This document shows positions 36,539 through 45,479 of a DNA stretch of 64,000 nt, piece after piece. Below the pieces are notes generated by a model, which was given only the letters and a program-made list of their open reading frames with translations, did no database searches and was not told the DNA's origin. The stretch comes from Mariniblastus sp. Its GTDB lineage: Bacteria; Planctomycetota; Planctomycetia; Pirellulales; Pirellulaceae. The position numbers and the translations under genes are program-made. How positions within the stretch are numbered: position 1 is the first letter of the stretch; every line of letters starts with the position of its first letter. The stretch covers positions 124,001 to 188,000 of the forward strand of contig JAKVBG010000004.1 of the NCBI GenBank assembly GCA_022447605.1. Reading direction: 5' to 3'.

Positions 36539-37234
36539 TCAAAGACGAGAGACGGTGATCGCACCCCGGAAACAGAGATCCACATCACAGCCGTCCATGC
36601 GAACCCGATCCCGATAGCGGCTGCCGTAAACGTAACCTTCGTCTGTCAATTCGTAGCCAGAGGGAAGTGGGTTCGGGTCGAGCCCACATTCGACCAGGCC
36701 TGCCGGTTCTCCGGCCGACGTGGGATCCGGAAAATTCACGTTCAGCAGCACCGGTATCGCATCCGGCTCCGAGTTGGAAACTGGCCCCAGGTAGGTGTCC
36801 AGGACTCGCTTGAGCATCGGCTCCGTCAAGCGCCAATCAAAGGACTCCCGGTAACGTTCACGGTACTGAGAGAGAGCGATCGAACGGACCCCGTGCAGTT
36901 GCGCCTCCCGGGCAGCGGCGACCGTCCCTGAAACGTAAACGTCCGCTCCCAGGTTTCCCCCGTCATTGACGCCGGACAACACCCAATCGATTGGGATCGA
37001 CAACTGGGTCAGGGCAATCCTTACACAATCAGCCGGCGTTCCATCGAGCCAGTAACAGTCCGCTGACTGCTGGACCCATTCCATCGGACGGTGCAGGGTC
37101 AATTGATGACTGATTCCCGATTGCTGATGGCGAGGAGCCACCACCACCAGGCGACCGAATGGCCCAGCCAGCTGTTGCAGCATCTTCAGTCCAACGGCAT
37201 CCCAACCGTCATCATTGGTGAGCAGGATATTCAA
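36539..37234 (-). CDS. surE: 5'/3'-nucleotidase SurE
   Basis: A 231-residue SurE family phosphatase that dephosphorylates nucleoside monophosphates, often linked to stress survival. The metal-binding NILLTNDDG opens the protein (Asp pair at 8-9), followed by VVVAPRHQQSGISH, LDGTPADCVRIAL and SGVNDGGNLGADVYVSGTVAAARE, all family hallmarks. Length is near the usual 250. I place the start at the TTG at 37234 because SurE proteins normally begin two or three residues before LLTNDDG; the frame is open to another TTG at 37279 with no SurE-like sequence between. No ATG is available in that stretch. Cytoplasmic. Confidence 0.88.
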   Translation of the reverse strand: MNILLTNDDGWDAVGLKMLQQLAGPFGRLVVVAPRHQQSGISHQLTLHRPMEWVQQSADCYWLDGTPADCVRIALTQLSIPIDWVLSGVNDGGNLGADVYVSGTVAAAREAQLHGVRSIALSQYRERYRESFDWRLTEPMLKRVLDTYLGPVSNSEPDAIPVLLNVNFPDPTSAGEPAGLVECGLDPNPLPSGYELTDEGYVYGSRYRDRVRMDGCDVDLCFRGAITVSRL

Positions 37235-37336
37235 TGTCGAACTCGCTATCCAAATCACGGCCTTTCCAGGGACAGGCAACCCCGGGTAAACAATCCAGAA
37301 GACTCGCCGCCGATCCCCCAGCCGAAAGGGATCAAT

Positions 37337-37768
37337 TTATTCCCTCGCTTTGCTCGACGCCACTCCCAAACCGGCCCGCCGGTAGAGCCACAGCAGGAAC
37401 AAACCGAAACAGGCAATCGGCCCCCCCTCCAGCCAGGTCCAGTATCCCGGCATGCCGGCCGCCAAATCGATCCCGATCAGGCAAACCCCGATCAGAACGT
37501 GGAGCAGGGCGAGAAACGGAACCAACCGGTAAAACAGATCCCACTGAATCGCCACATACAAGGTCAGGGCACCATGCACCGCATACAGCAAGGAAGTGCT
37601 CCGGGCGAGGTAAACCGTAATGGCCGAGTCAGGAAAACTCCCCAGCCCCAACAGTTCATGAATTCGCGACATGACGGGAACCGGCAAGAAAACGGCCAGC
37701 GTCGCGATCAACAGAAACGCGCCGTTGAGCCAAACCAATCGTCGCAGCCAGATTTCATACTTGTTCAT
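37337..37768 (-). CDS. Small four-helix membrane protein, unknown function
   Basis: A 143-residue hydrophobic protein with about four predicted membrane helices: LVWLNGAFLLIATLAVFLPV, TSLLYAVHGALTLYVAIQ, RLVPFLALLHVLIGVCLIG and ACFGLFLLWLYRRAG. I do not recognise a family. It begins at an ATG with AAAGG upstream, and is separated from surE and dnaE by about 100-135 bases on the same strand. No partner or role can be inferred. Confidence 0.7.
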   Translation of the reverse strand: MNKYEIWLRRLVWLNGAFLLIATLAVFLPVPVMSRIHELLGLGSFPDSAITVYLARSTSLLYAVHGALTLYVAIQWDLFYRLVPFLALLHVLIGVCLIGIDLAAGMPGYWTWLEGGPIACFGLFLLWLYRRAGLGVASSKARE

Positions 37769-37902
37769 GCACTACCTTTCCCAAACCATCCGCCAGAGTC
37801 CCGGGGCCCGACACTCTGAAAGATCCCCCAGCCCCAATCGACTGGCCATCGATACTTGCAACCAGGTCATCGTTCTCTGTCTGCACGTTCGGTTCGAATG
37901 GA

Positions 37903-40900
37903 TTACCCGCTCCGCGACGACCATCGCTTTTGAGGCGGTGCCTTGGAAGACAGCCTGCTACGGTCAACCACCATCTCCAGCGCCCCTTTGCCCAATCGCT
38001 CCTCCAGGCGCTGGCACAACTGCTGATTGATATCAACTTTCAGCTTGTTGACGGCCATGCTGACTTCTACACCGTCACTGAGAGTCAATTGCAACTGCAA
38101 GACACCCTTACCTGGGTAACCGCGAATGATCTCATAGATCGCTTTCAAATCACTCGGCTGGTGAACCGATTCCCGTATGCGGATCTTGATCCCGGTCGTC
38201 AGGCACTGGTCGATTTCCTCCAGGGGTATCACGCGGTCAACCACCAGGTTGGCTTCGTCGCCCCCTCCCCGTCGGTCAATCGAACCCTGAACCACGACAA
38301 TTGCATCCGGCTGGACCAACTCTCCCTGCTCGGCAAATTCAGTAGGCCATTGGATACAGCGAATGGCGCCATCCACATCTTCCAGGTCGAACATCACGTA
38401 CTTGGTAGGCGAATTCACGTCCCTGACCCGTTTGACGTGCGAGTGCTTGACCGAAGAAATCATCCCTCCCATCGTGACCCGATCCCGGTCACGCGCCTGG
38501 CCCACCTGCTGGGTCGAATGGGAGCAGTAACGACTGAGCGATTCACGGTGTTGCGCCAACGGGTGACTGGTCAGGTAATAGCCAAGCACTTCCTTTTCAG
38601 CCGCCAACAACTGCCGCTCTTCCATTTCCGGAATCTCCGGCAAATCCACAATCGCCGAGTCCTCATCGGTATCACCGCCTTCACCGAACAGGTTCATCTG
38701 GCCGCTCTTGCGATCGGACAGGGCCGAGGCACCTGATTGCATAGCCCGCTCCAGCACGGCCAGCAACTGGGACCGTTTGGCACCAAAACCATCCATGGCA
38801 CCCGCCTTGATCAACGATTCCAGAGAGGCCCGACTACAGGCGGTCGGTTCGACGCGCTCACAGAAATCAAACAGATCCCGGTACGGCCCGTTTTCCAGCC
38901 GCTCGTCGGCAATCGCCCGGGCGGCCCCGCGACCACACCCCTTGATTGCCGACATGGCAAAGAAGACCTTGCCGTCGCCGACCGTAAAATCGACGTTGGA
39001 GAAATTCACATCGGGGGGTACCACTTCGATACCCATCCGTACGCAATCTTCCAGATGCTCAACCAGCGAATCCTTCCGAGTAAAGTTGCGATCCGGGATG
39101 TCACCCGTCAAAAGGGCAGCCATGAATTCAACCGGGTAGTGCGTCTTCAGGTAGGCTGTTTGAAATGCTACGAACGCATACGCCGTGGAGTGGCTCTTGT
39201 TGAAACCGTAGCCGGCAAATTTCAGGATCATTTCCCACAGGGCTCTCGTCTCATTGCCACCCAATCCCTGTTCCTGCGCACCCGCCATGAACTGCTCGTA
39301 GTTTTCGGCAATCAGCTTCTCTTTCTTCTTGCTGATCGCCTTGATACAGGTATACGCAGCGGCCAGCGGTATTTTTCCCAACTGGTTCAGGATCTGCATG
39401 ACCTGTTCCTGGTAAACCATCACACCGTGGGTTTCCGCCAGAATCCCTTCGAGGACCGGGTGTGGGTATTCCGCCTGCTTGTGTCCATGCTTGACATCGA
39501 TGTACTGCTGGACCATGCCACCTTCCAGCGGACCAGGTCGGTAGAGGGCATTGGTCGCAATAATATCGCGGAAATGGTCCGGTTTCATTTTCTGCAACAG
39601 GTCCCGGATCCCGCCACTTTCCAACTGGAAAACGCCCTTGGTTTCCCCCCGCTGCAATGTCTTGAATGTCTCCTGGTCGTGTGTCGGAATTCGCTGCAAA
39701 TCAATCTGCTCGCCGCGAGTGTCTTTGATAATTTTGACAGCGTGACTCAGGATGGTCAGGTTTCGCAATCCGAGAAAGTCCATCTTCAACAGGCCCGCAT
39801 CCTCGACATCGCCCATTGACCACTGGGTAATGACATCCTCCTTACCGGAAACCCGACCGAGCGGAACGTATTCCGTAAGCGGTTTATCACCGATCACCAC
39901 GGCCGCCGCATGGGTACCAATATTCCGCGCCAGACCTTCGAGCTTCCTCGCGAAATCGATCAACTCCTGGATCTCCGGGTCACCCTGATAGGCTGCCTGC
40001 AATTCGTCGCTCGTTTCCAGCGCCTCTTCCAGCGAAATATTCAGCACATCGGGAACCATGCCGGTAATCTGGTTGACACGACTGAGTGGAATGCCGAGTA
40101 CGCGCCCCACGTCCTTGATGGCAGCCCTGGCCTTGAGCGTGCCAAACGTGCCAATCTGAGCCACGCTGTCCTCGCCATACTTGTCTTTGACGTACCGAAT
40201 GATTTCCCCTCGCCGCAGCTTGCAGAAATCAATATCGATATCGGGCGCCTCCAGCCGGTTTTCGTCCAGGAAACGTTCGAACAAGAGCCCATACTTGATC
40301 GGGCAAACGTGGCTGAGATAGAGCGCATAACAAACCAGGGCGCCCACGCCGCTGCCCCGTGCTGTGGCGGGGATATCGCGAATCCGGGCCTGCTCCACAA
40401 AATCCCAACAGATCAGGAAGTAGTTGGCAAAGCCGAGCTTGTTGATCACGCCCAGTTCCCGCTCCAGCCGGTTCATCACGACCTCGGAAAGTTCGCCCCC
40501 GGGCATCATCTCGTCATCACCCGCGTAGCGGTCTCGCAAACCGACCAGGCACAATTCACGCAGTTCGGACTCGGCGGTCTGTTCGCCCGGCAACTCGAAA
40601 ACGGGAAAATGACGCTTGCCCAAATCGAGCTGGATGTCGACGGTGTCGGCGATCTCCTGGCTCCTGGCCACAGCGTCCTCGAGACCAGGGAACTTGCCGT
40701 ACATTTCCTCCTGGCTACGCAGGAAATACTCGTTCCCGTCCATCCGCATCCGCCGTTGATCGGTACGGAATTTCCCGGTGTTGATGCAGAGCATCACATC
40801 CTGTGCGTCCGCATCGTCACGGTCGACGTAATGGCAATCACTGGTCGCTACCAGCGGCACACCAATCCGGTTGGCAATCTCGACGCTGCCCTCCAGGGCG

Positions 40901-41481
40901 ATCTGCTGAATCTCGACGCCGTTGTTCATGATCTCGATAAAGTAACGATCACCGAAGATGCTGTGAAACCAATGGGCCACCTCCGTCGCCTGGGCCAGAT
41001 CATCCTCGGCCCCCCGACCGCCCTGCTTGAGGATGGCCCGATTGAATTCACTCGAAACGCAACCGCTCAGACAGATAATGCCTTCGGAGTGTGCCTCCAG
41101 CAACTCCTTGTCAATTCTCGGTTTGAAATAGAAGCCTTCCAAAGAAGCAGCCGACGCCATCTTGATCAGGTTTTCAAAACCGGTTCGGTTCTGGCACAAC
41201 AGGGTTAAGTGGTAACTCGACTCCCCGGTCGCATCTCTCCCTTTCTTGAAACGACTGTCGGCAGCTACGTAAGCCTCATAGCCAATGATCGGGTTGATGT
41301 CCCGCTTTCTGGCCGTGCGATAAAACTCCAGAGCACCATGCAGATTGCCGTGGTCGGTCAAAGCGAGCGCATTCATGCCAAATTTCGCAGCCCGATCAAC
41401 GAGCCTGGAAATCGAACTTGCCCCGTCGAGCAGGCTGTAGTGGCTGTGGCAATGCAAATGGACAAAGTCGCGTTCCGACAT
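37903..41481 (-). CDS. dnaE: DNA polymerase III alpha subunit
   Basis: The catalytic subunit of the replicative polymerase, 1192 residues, typical of DnaE. It opens with the PHP domain (DFVHLHCHSHYSLLDGA, LTDHGNLHGA). The polymerase active-site Asp residues are in PDIDIDF near 415. Downstream blocks include TRGEQ-type finger sequences, GVFQLESGGIRDLLQKMKP, MVYQEQVMQIL and GYGFNKSHSTAYAFVAFQTAYLK, all diagnostic. A helix-hairpin-helix region (FGAKRSQLL) and an OB-fold (VTMGGMISSVKH) follow near the C-terminus. The ATG at 41481 precedes the PHP domain directly. It is cytoplasmic and essential. Nothing looks broken. Confidence 0.98.
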   Translation of the reverse strand: MSERDFVHLHCHSHYSLLDGASSISRLVDRAAKFGMNALALTDHGNLHGALEFYRTARKRDINPIIGYEAYVAADSRFKKGRDATGESSYHLTLLCQNRTGFENLIKMASAASLEGFYFKPRIDKELLEAHSEGIICLSGCVSSEFNRAILKQGGRGAEDDLAQATEVAHWFHSIFGDRYFIEIMNNGVEIQQIALEGSVEIANRIGVPLVATSDCHYVDRDDADAQDVMLCINTGKFRTDQRRMRMDGNEYFLRSQEEMYGKFPGLEDAVARSQEIADTVDIQLDLGKRHFPVFELPGEQTAESELRELCLVGLRDRYAGDDEMMPGGELSEVVMNRLERELGVINKLGFANYFLICWDFVEQARIRDIPATARGSGVGALVCYALYLSHVCPIKYGLLFERFLDENRLEAPDIDIDFCKLRRGEIIRYVKDKYGEDSVAQIGTFGTLKARAAIKDVGRVLGIPLSRVNQITGMVPDVLNISLEEALETSDELQAAYQGDPEIQELIDFARKLEGLARNIGTHAAAVVIGDKPLTEYVPLGRVSGKEDVITQWSMGDVEDAGLLKMDFLGLRNLTILSHAVKIIKDTRGEQIDLQRIPTHDQETFKTLQRGETKGVFQLESGGIRDLLQKMKPDHFRDIIATNALYRPGPLEGGMVQQYIDVKHGHKQAEYPHPVLEGILAETHGVMVYQEQVMQILNQLGKIPLAAAYTCIKAISKKKEKLIAENYEQFMAGAQEQGLGGNETRALWEMILKFAGYGFNKSHSTAYAFVAFQTAYLKTHYPVEFMAALLTGDIPDRNFTRKDSLVEHLEDCVRMGIEVVPPDVNFSNVDFTVGDGKVFFAMSAIKGCGRGAARAIADERLENGPYRDLFDFCERVEPTACSRASLESLIKAGAMDGFGAKRSQLLAVLERAMQSGASALSDRKSGQMNLFGEGGDTDEDSAIVDLPEIPEMEERQLLAAEKEVLGYYLTSHPLAQHRESLSRYCSHSTQQVGQARDRDRVTMGGMISSVKHSHVKRVRDVNSPTKYVMFDLEDVDGAIRCIQWPTEFAEQGELVQPDAIVVVQGSIDRRGGGDEANLVVDRVIPLEEIDQCLTTGIKIRIRESVHQPSDLKAIYEIIRGYPGKGVLQLQLTLSDGVEVSMAVNKLKVDINQQLCQRLEERLGKGALEMVVDRSRLSSKAPPQKRWSSRSG

Positions 41482-41812
41482 GAACCCTACCGTAGATGTA
41501 AGCCTTGTTAATTTTTCTCAGGATCGACGATTCTATTCCAAGCAGCCTGTGAATACTATTGTTGCAAAAACGAAACGGATTCCTCACAAATTCGTCAATA
41601 TCGGGTCGCCCAGGTAAAAAAACCAAACCCGTTTCCACTGGCTCTCCCCATCTCACCCGGTTTGGCCCTGCCCACTACCGGCTCAGTGTGAAACTGAAAA
41701 TTCCTGTTGCTTTTTCCCCGCCTGAGGTGCAAACCTGAAATATATTTGAACGTGATCCCTTGGTGATCACGACTTGCCAATCCCCATCTAGCCCAACAAA
41801 TGTGCCATTTTC
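41482..41812. other. Divergent intergenic region, dnaE / coiled-coil gene
   Basis: About 330 bases, comparatively AT-rich in places, with no gene that I can support. It contains an inverted repeat at 41751-41771 and must carry both promoters. Confidence 0.5.
41751..41771. repeat. Inverted repeat upstream of the coiled-coil gene
   Basis: CGTGATC (41751-41757) and GATCACG (41765-41771) are a perfect 7-base inverted repeat separated by 7 bases, centred about 50 bases before the ATG at 41813. Its symmetry and position fit an operator for a dimeric regulator, or a leader hairpin. Confidence 0.4.
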
Positions 41813-42457
41813 ATGTCCGCCTCAACCACAGAAACTGTTTTGCCTGCCGACCTGATTGAAGCTGATTCCACTTTAACGCGGCAACTCTCGTCCCTGCTCA
41901 CCCTACAGGAATCGTTGAGCAAAGAGGTCGAAGACCGTTTTCATGAAATCCTGAAGCGACTCGAAGCCATAGAGCAGCAGATCACCCGTGAGATCCCTGT
42001 GCCCAGTGAAGCCGAGGTCGTCCCCAGCCTGGATTGGGAAGCGAAAAAACAAGCGATCTACCAGGAGCATGGCATGACGGCCGACCGCACGGTGGAGAAC
42101 GGGACCGAACCCACATCGGTTTATGGTGTCGCGGAAGAAGACCCGCCCAAAAGCCGAGTTGGCCAACCCGGTTTTTCCACCGATTTTGATTCGATGGCCA
42201 TCCCGGATGAGGATCGGCAGGAAGTCGAGCGATTGAAAGCGGAGCTGCACGAAAAATTACGTGCGGCGGAAGTCGAACTCTCCATCAGCCGAGCCAAGAT
42301 TGTACAGGAAACGGCCCAACTGGAAGAAAAGCGTCACGAACTGGAAAAACTGGCTGCCCAAATCGAGCCCTCCGCCATGTCTCCGGCAGAAGGAAAAAAA
42401 ACATCCATGCTGGATCGTCTCAGCCGCCACATGCTCCCGGCTCGCAAGCCATCTTGA
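41813..42457 (+). CDS. Coiled-coil protein of unknown function
   Basis: A 214-residue soluble, acidic protein. Heptad-like helices are visible at about 25-60 (SLLTLQESLSKEVEDRFHEI...) and about 135-185 (DRQEVERLKAELHEKLRAAE, then LEEKRHELEKLAAQIE), joined by a Pro/Gly/Thr-rich linker. No signal peptide or membrane helix. The Lys/Arg-rich C-terminus (MLDRLSRHMLPARKPS) might bind nucleic acid or membrane. I do not recognise a family. The ATG at 41813 has no clear ribosome-binding site. It lies upstream of the DUF11 protein gene, but 350 bases separate them. Confidence 0.7.
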   Translation: MSASTTETVLPADLIEADSTLTRQLSSLLTLQESLSKEVEDRFHEILKRLEAIEQQITREIPVPSEAEVVPSLDWEAKKQAIYQEHGMTADRTVENGTEPTSVYGVAEEDPPKSRVGQPGFSTDFDSMAIPDEDRQEVERLKAELHEKLRAAEVELSISRAKIVQETAQLEEKRHELEKLAAQIEPSAMSPAEGKKTSMLDRLSRHMLPARKPS

Positions 42458-42806
42458 AACAGACGCCCAAGCCATTGTCAAAGATGAAAATTTCCATCGA
42501 AGGCAATCGGTCGATCCACCGGACCGAAGCTTCCTGATAGCTGGCAGAAGAGCAACAACGCTAGCAGAACTCTGCCCCCAGCCCGAATGCCGCGCATGAC
42601 ACTCCCGGGTTTCCACTTGGCGCCATTTGACCTTGTCCTGATTTTGACATGTTTGGTACTTAAGCGGGCAAGATCGCCCGTCACCCGGCAGACGATCTCG
42701 GGCAAGTTTTCCAAGGACCCCTGCGGAACATCCCGCCCGTCGCAAACGACCGCCCGGACGGACGTCACGGACGTCGAAAAACTGCTCACCGATGTGGAAA
42801 CCGGTT
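42458..42806. other. Intergenic region before the DUF11 protein gene
   Basis: About 350 bases. A perfect TTGACA occurs at 42644-42649, but I find no -10 box at the right distance. Open frames on both strands lack recognisable features. Holds the promoter of the DUF11 gene. Confidence 0.4.
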
Positions 42807-45479
42807 ATGGCCAAATCAAACGACGAACAAACCAACGAAGACCCGATCGCCGAATCAACGGAGTCCGGATTCTCAAGCGGGAAAATCAAACGACTGGTAG
42901 CCGTGGTCTTATTCCTGGGTGCTGGTTCCTTTGCCATTTCCCAAGTGGTCACTTCCGGCTCGGAAAAAAGTGATGATCCAGCGGATCAGATAGCCCTGGA
43001 CGAATCGAGCCCAGCCGCGGTGGAACCGGCCAAGAAGCTAACCCAGAACGAAGTCGTGGCCCAATCTGAAAAAGGCCTGACCGACGCCGGCAAAGGGCAG
43101 CCGAAACAGAGAACGCAGGCTGAGCAGGTCGGTCGACTCGCTGCCAACCAACGGCAACAGGCTAACAACTCATCCTTTCAACAGCCGGCCAAGCCCGGGA
43201 AAACCACACCAAACAAACCGTCAGCCAAATCCGACCTTCGGCAAAAACAGGCAAACGCCGAGAATAAGCCGGGGACTGGCGGCGATAAGCCCGCCCTGCC
43301 CCAGTTGATCCGTCCTGGTTCGACCGATCTTCCAGTGAAAACTGCCGGACAAACGGCAAGCACCGCTACCCAAGGGAACGGGTTTGCGCTCCCTGCCAGA
43401 AAGAATCAGAACAACCAGCGACCCAATTTGTCGGCCACGAAGAATTCAACCGATTCGAGTTTTGCAGGCACGACGACCAAACCGAAGCTGGCGCCCTCGA
43501 CTGGACCAGCGGCCTCAGGCGAGCCGGAAAAGAACAATTCGTTTCAAGCCACCGGCAACCGGTTCGCAGCGCCTGACAATGCATCCCAGGGACGGGGTCT
43601 GCGGCCGGCCGTTCCGGGAGAAGCACCTGCCACCACCTCCAGCTTGGCAGACTCGCTGGAACCCTCTGCCCCGCTCGCCCAGCCAAACCTGTTGAGCCAA
43701 CCCGGTTCGCCTTCGAACGCAGGCGGGGTCATCCCGTCCGTACCACGCAACCCGGCCCCGCAGACGGCCTTTGACAAATCGAGAGTGAGACCTCCGCGTG
43801 CAGGACTGGCCAAGCCGGAAACGACCGAGGATCTGCTGCCAGGCTTTGTTAATCCACAGGAGACCGGCCCAGCCGATGCCAACCCTGCCACGCGACTCAG
43901 CCTGCCAGCGACCCCCAGTGCGACCGTCAAACCGACGCCAGCCAAACCGGGGGCTTTGGCTGAATCGAAGCGATCCGCACCGACCACGCTCCCCTCCATG
44001 CGCTCACCCACCCAGGCAAACATGCAAAAGGCATCGAGCAAAATCGGCGGACCGAATCGCTTGATAAACAACTTTTTTACCAAGCCGATCCCTGACCAGC
44101 AGTATGAAGGTGTTCAGGCACCCTCGGTGACAATCGAGAAAATTGCACCGCGAGAGATCCAGGTCAATACTCCGGCCGACTTTCAATTGATCGTCAAGAA
44201 CGTCGGCCGAATCACGGCCAACCAGGTCGAAGTTCATGATCAGATTCCGCAGGGGACGGAACTGATGCAGGCCATGCCACAGCCTGAACGCGGTTCCCAG
44301 GGACAAGTCAGCTGGAAACTGGGATCACTCCGGCCCGGCCAGGAAAAGCGGATTGATGTCCGACTCAAACCAACCACACCGGGAGTGATTGGCAGCGTCG
44401 CCCATGTCACATTCGCGGCCCAGGCCTCGATGCGGACAAGGGTCACCAGACCGATCCTCACCATCCGTCACAGAACCCAGCCCAAAGTCATGATTGGGGA
44501 TACGATCACCCTGGATATCGCAGTCAAAAACGAAGGAGACGGCCCGGCAACGAACGTCTATGTTCAGGAAGACGTACCCCAACAATTGACCTTCGAAGAT
44601 GGAATCAGGGAACTCGAGTACCCCCTCGGCACGCTGGCCCCGGGACAATCCAAGAATGTCAAGTTGACCCTCAAGGCCTCCTCGGCCGGAAAATTGAACA
44701 ACACGATCGTAGCGTTTGCCGACGGCGGTCTGCAGTCACAGCACGAAGTCGAACTGGAAGTCGTGGCTCCCAACCTCGTCGCCACATCCGACGGCCCCCG
44801 CAAACGTTATCTGCGGCGCCAGGCGACTCACCAACTGGCCGTTCAGAATGCAGGTACGGCCCGCGCAACGAATGTCGAGATGGTTGTGCGACTTCCCCAG
44901 GGACTGCGATTCGTCAACACCAACAATCGGGGCAAGTACGACCGGAACACGCATGCCGTTCACTGGAGCATGGCCGAACTCGCACCCGGCCAGGTCGCCA
45001 CAGTCGATCTGACCACCGTTCCGATGGAAGTAGGCGATCAGAATATTCGGTTTGAGGCACTGGCCGACCTGCAACAGAACACCAATGTGGAACACATGAT
45101 GAACGTCGAGCATCTGACCGATATCTTCTTTGACCTCGACGACGTCGTCGATCCGATCGAGGTCGGTAGCCAGACGACGTACTCTCTGAGAATCGTGAAT
45201 CAGGGCACCCAAACGGCCAACCATGTTCAAGTGTTCGTCGACATGCCGGAAGGGATTCAGCCGACGGCCGTTGAAGGGGATATTACCAGTGAGATTCGAG
45301 AACAGGAAATCCTGTTTGCCCCGATCACGAGCCTGAATCCCGGCGATGAAATCACTCTGAAAATTCATGCCAATGGCACCCGTCCCGGCGATCACCGAAT
45401 TGCCGTCAACCTCCAGTCGGATGGCCGGGAAATCAATGTCACCAAACAGGAATCGACCCGCGTTTACTCCGATCGCTGA
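42807..45479 (+). CDS. Membrane-anchored DUF11-repeat surface protein with long disordered region
   Basis: An 890-residue envelope protein. One transmembrane segment lies near the N-terminus (RLVAVVLFLGAGSFAISQVV, about 29-48). Residues about 50-415 are a low-complexity, probably disordered Pro/Ala/Lys/Thr/Gln region. The C-terminal half holds four tandem DUF11/CARDB-like Ig-fold repeats, recognisable by VKNVGRITANQVEVHDQIPQ, VKNEGDGPATNVYVQEDVPQ, VQNAGTARATNVEMVVRLPQ and VNQGTQTANHVQVFVDMPEG, each followed by a LxPG turn. DUF11 repeats occur in large surface proteins of planctomycetes and chlamydiae. It probably stalks the Ig domains away from the membrane. I prefer the ATG at 42807; 42792 is possible. 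Its stop overlaps the convergent hydrolase gene by 16 bases. Confidence 0.85.
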   Translation: MAKSNDEQTNEDPIAESTESGFSSGKIKRLVAVVLFLGAGSFAISQVVTSGSEKSDDPADQIALDESSPAAVEPAKKLTQNEVVAQSEKGLTDAGKGQPKQRTQAEQVGRLAANQRQQANNSSFQQPAKPGKTTPNKPSAKSDLRQKQANAENKPGTGGDKPALPQLIRPGSTDLPVKTAGQTASTATQGNGFALPARKNQNNQRPNLSATKNSTDSSFAGTTTKPKLAPSTGPAASGEPEKNNSFQATGNRFAAPDNASQGRGLRPAVPGEAPATTSSLADSLEPSAPLAQPNLLSQPGSPSNAGGVIPSVPRNPAPQTAFDKSRVRPPRAGLAKPETTEDLLPGFVNPQETGPADANPATRLSLPATPSATVKPTPAKPGALAESKRSAPTTLPSMRSPTQANMQKASSKIGGPNRLINNFFTKPIPDQQYEGVQAPSVTIEKIAPREIQVNTPADFQLIVKNVGRITANQVEVHDQIPQGTELMQAMPQPERGSQGQVSWKLGSLRPGQEKRIDVRLKPTTPGVIGSVAHVTFAAQASMRTRVTRPILTIRHRTQPKVMIGDTITLDIAVKNEGDGPATNVYVQEDVPQQLTFEDGIRELEYPLGTLAPGQSKNVKLTLKASSAGKLNNTIVAFADGGLQSQHEVELEVVAPNLVATSDGPRKRYLRRQATHQLAVQNAGTARATNVEMVVRLPQGLRFVNTNNRGKYDRNTHAVHWSMAELAPGQVATVDLTTVPMEVGDQNIRFEALADLQQNTNVEHMMNVEHLTDIFFDLDDVVDPIEVGSQTTYSLRIVNQGTQTANHVQVFVDMPEGIQPTAVEGDITSEIREQEILFAPITSLNPGDEITLKIHANGTRPGDHRIAVNLQSDGREINVTKQESTRVYSDR

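Noticed and set aside
36239..36558. Plus-strand frame upstream of surE ending in FILDHRELPVINRR
   Set aside because: Protein-like tail, but no start codon, no domain, and overlap with surE; possibly a decayed remnant, not called.
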